From Acidobacteriota bacterium (GTDB lineage: Bacteria; Acidobacteriota; Vicinamibacteria; Vicinamibacterales; UBA2999), in assembly GCA_016210845.1 (NCBI GenBank), contig JACQTK010000029.1, positions 1 through 35,164 on the forward strand: a stretch of 35,164 bases of DNA, given 5' to 3'. Below are positions 34,946-35,164 of the stretch, in pieces. A model generated the notes under the pieces. The model was not told the DNA's origin, made no database searches, and worked only from the letters and a program-made list of their open reading frames with translations. Each line of letters starts with the position of its first letter. Position 1 is the stretch's first letter. Both the position numbers and the translations under genes were made by a program.

Positions 34946-35164
34946 ATGCCATCGGTATACGACCGCTTCACGCTCGTCAGCGATTTCCAGGTGCGCGGCG
35001 ACCAGATCCGCGCCATCCCCGAGCTGGTCGAGGGGTTGAACCGCGGCGACTCGCATCAGGTGCTGCTCGGCGTCACCGGGTCGGGCAAGACGTTCACGAT
35101 GGCGCAGGTGATGGCCTCCGTGAACCGGCCCACGCTGGTGATGGCCCACAACAAGACGCTCGCC
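34946..35164 (+). CDS. uvrB: Excinuclease ABC subunit B, N-terminal part (3' cut by window)
   Basis: 73 residues from ATG 34946 to the window end. UvrB is the damage-verifying helicase-like subunit of nucleotide-excision repair. The start is unmistakable: [20 protein letters not shown], the Walker A segment [17 protein letters not shown], and [12 protein letters not shown]. No clear Shine-Dalgarno is seen; a palindromic repeat ends 12 bases upstream, so initiation may depend on that leader. Confidence 0.95.
   Translation, partial: MPSVYDRFTLVSDFQVRGDQIRAIPELVEGLNRGDSHQVLLGVTGSGKTFTMAQVMASVNRPTLVMAHNKTLA

Overview
The window is a compact, high-GC (roughly two-thirds G+C by eye) bacterial chromosome segment. 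Gene content points to the Acidobacteriota, most likely the Vicinamibacteria (Luteitalea-like) side. The clues are a VWA protein of the acidobacterial 'VWFA-related' type, the hlyC-era linkage, a secreted CarboxypepD_reg/heme/beta-propeller protein, short-leader promoters and many GTG/TTG starts. This assignment is inference from family knowledge, not from a marker gene. Both ends are cut: the window opens inside an HlyC/CorC-type CBS protein and closes inside uvrB.

Layout. 1-13.9 kb is a plus-strand housekeeping run: hlyC-like, era, gdhA, mgtE, recO, glyQ, glyS, ppdK, corA, mutL. 14.0-14.9 kb is a minus-strand MntA/HepT (MNT-HEPN) toxin-antitoxin pair. 15.1-16.0 kb is a membrane-anchored trypsin-like protease, convergent with a translationally coupled minus-strand pair, a TrmH/SpoU RNA methyltransferase followed by rarA. 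18.4-20.2 kb holds greA and a patatin-like protein that has lost its nucleophilic serine. 20.2-21.9 kb is a decaying minus-strand block in which three consecutive reading frames (histidine kinase, response regulator/propeller, diheme cytochrome c peroxidase) each carry an internal collapse. 22-24.6 kb holds a PLP trans-sulfuration-type enzyme, a DUF4440-cupin lipoprotein and a stand-alone CBS-pair protein. 24.7-26.7 kb has a PPi-type phosphofructokinase (minus) and a double-ACT protein. 26.8-29.9 kb has a small remnant and an isoquinoline 1-oxidoreductase-type molybdenum hydroxylase pair (iorAB). 30.0-33.7 kb has a secreted c-type heme/propeller protein and a TrkA-N/DHH phosphoesterase (both minus). 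33.85 kb onward has a VWA protein and the start of uvrB.

The most striking structure is not a gene. At least 13 short GC-rich palindromes are scattered over the 35 kb; ten have a GTAG or GTGG tetranucleotide at the foot of the stem, the hallmark of REP elements mobilised by RAYT (TnpA_REP) proteins. Three copies lie inside conserved genes (recO, glyS, rarA) and are translated in frame, like Rickettsia palindromic elements. Several others supply or overlap the stop codon of the gene they follow (hlyC-like, glyS, pfp; gdhA abuts one). A different nested repeat is translated inside the VWA protein near its signal peptide, and a 69-bp element with 19-bp perfect inverted ends sits upstream of the lipoprotein gene. 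Together these suggest a genome permeated by palindromic elements that are tolerated in coding sequence when they stay in frame.
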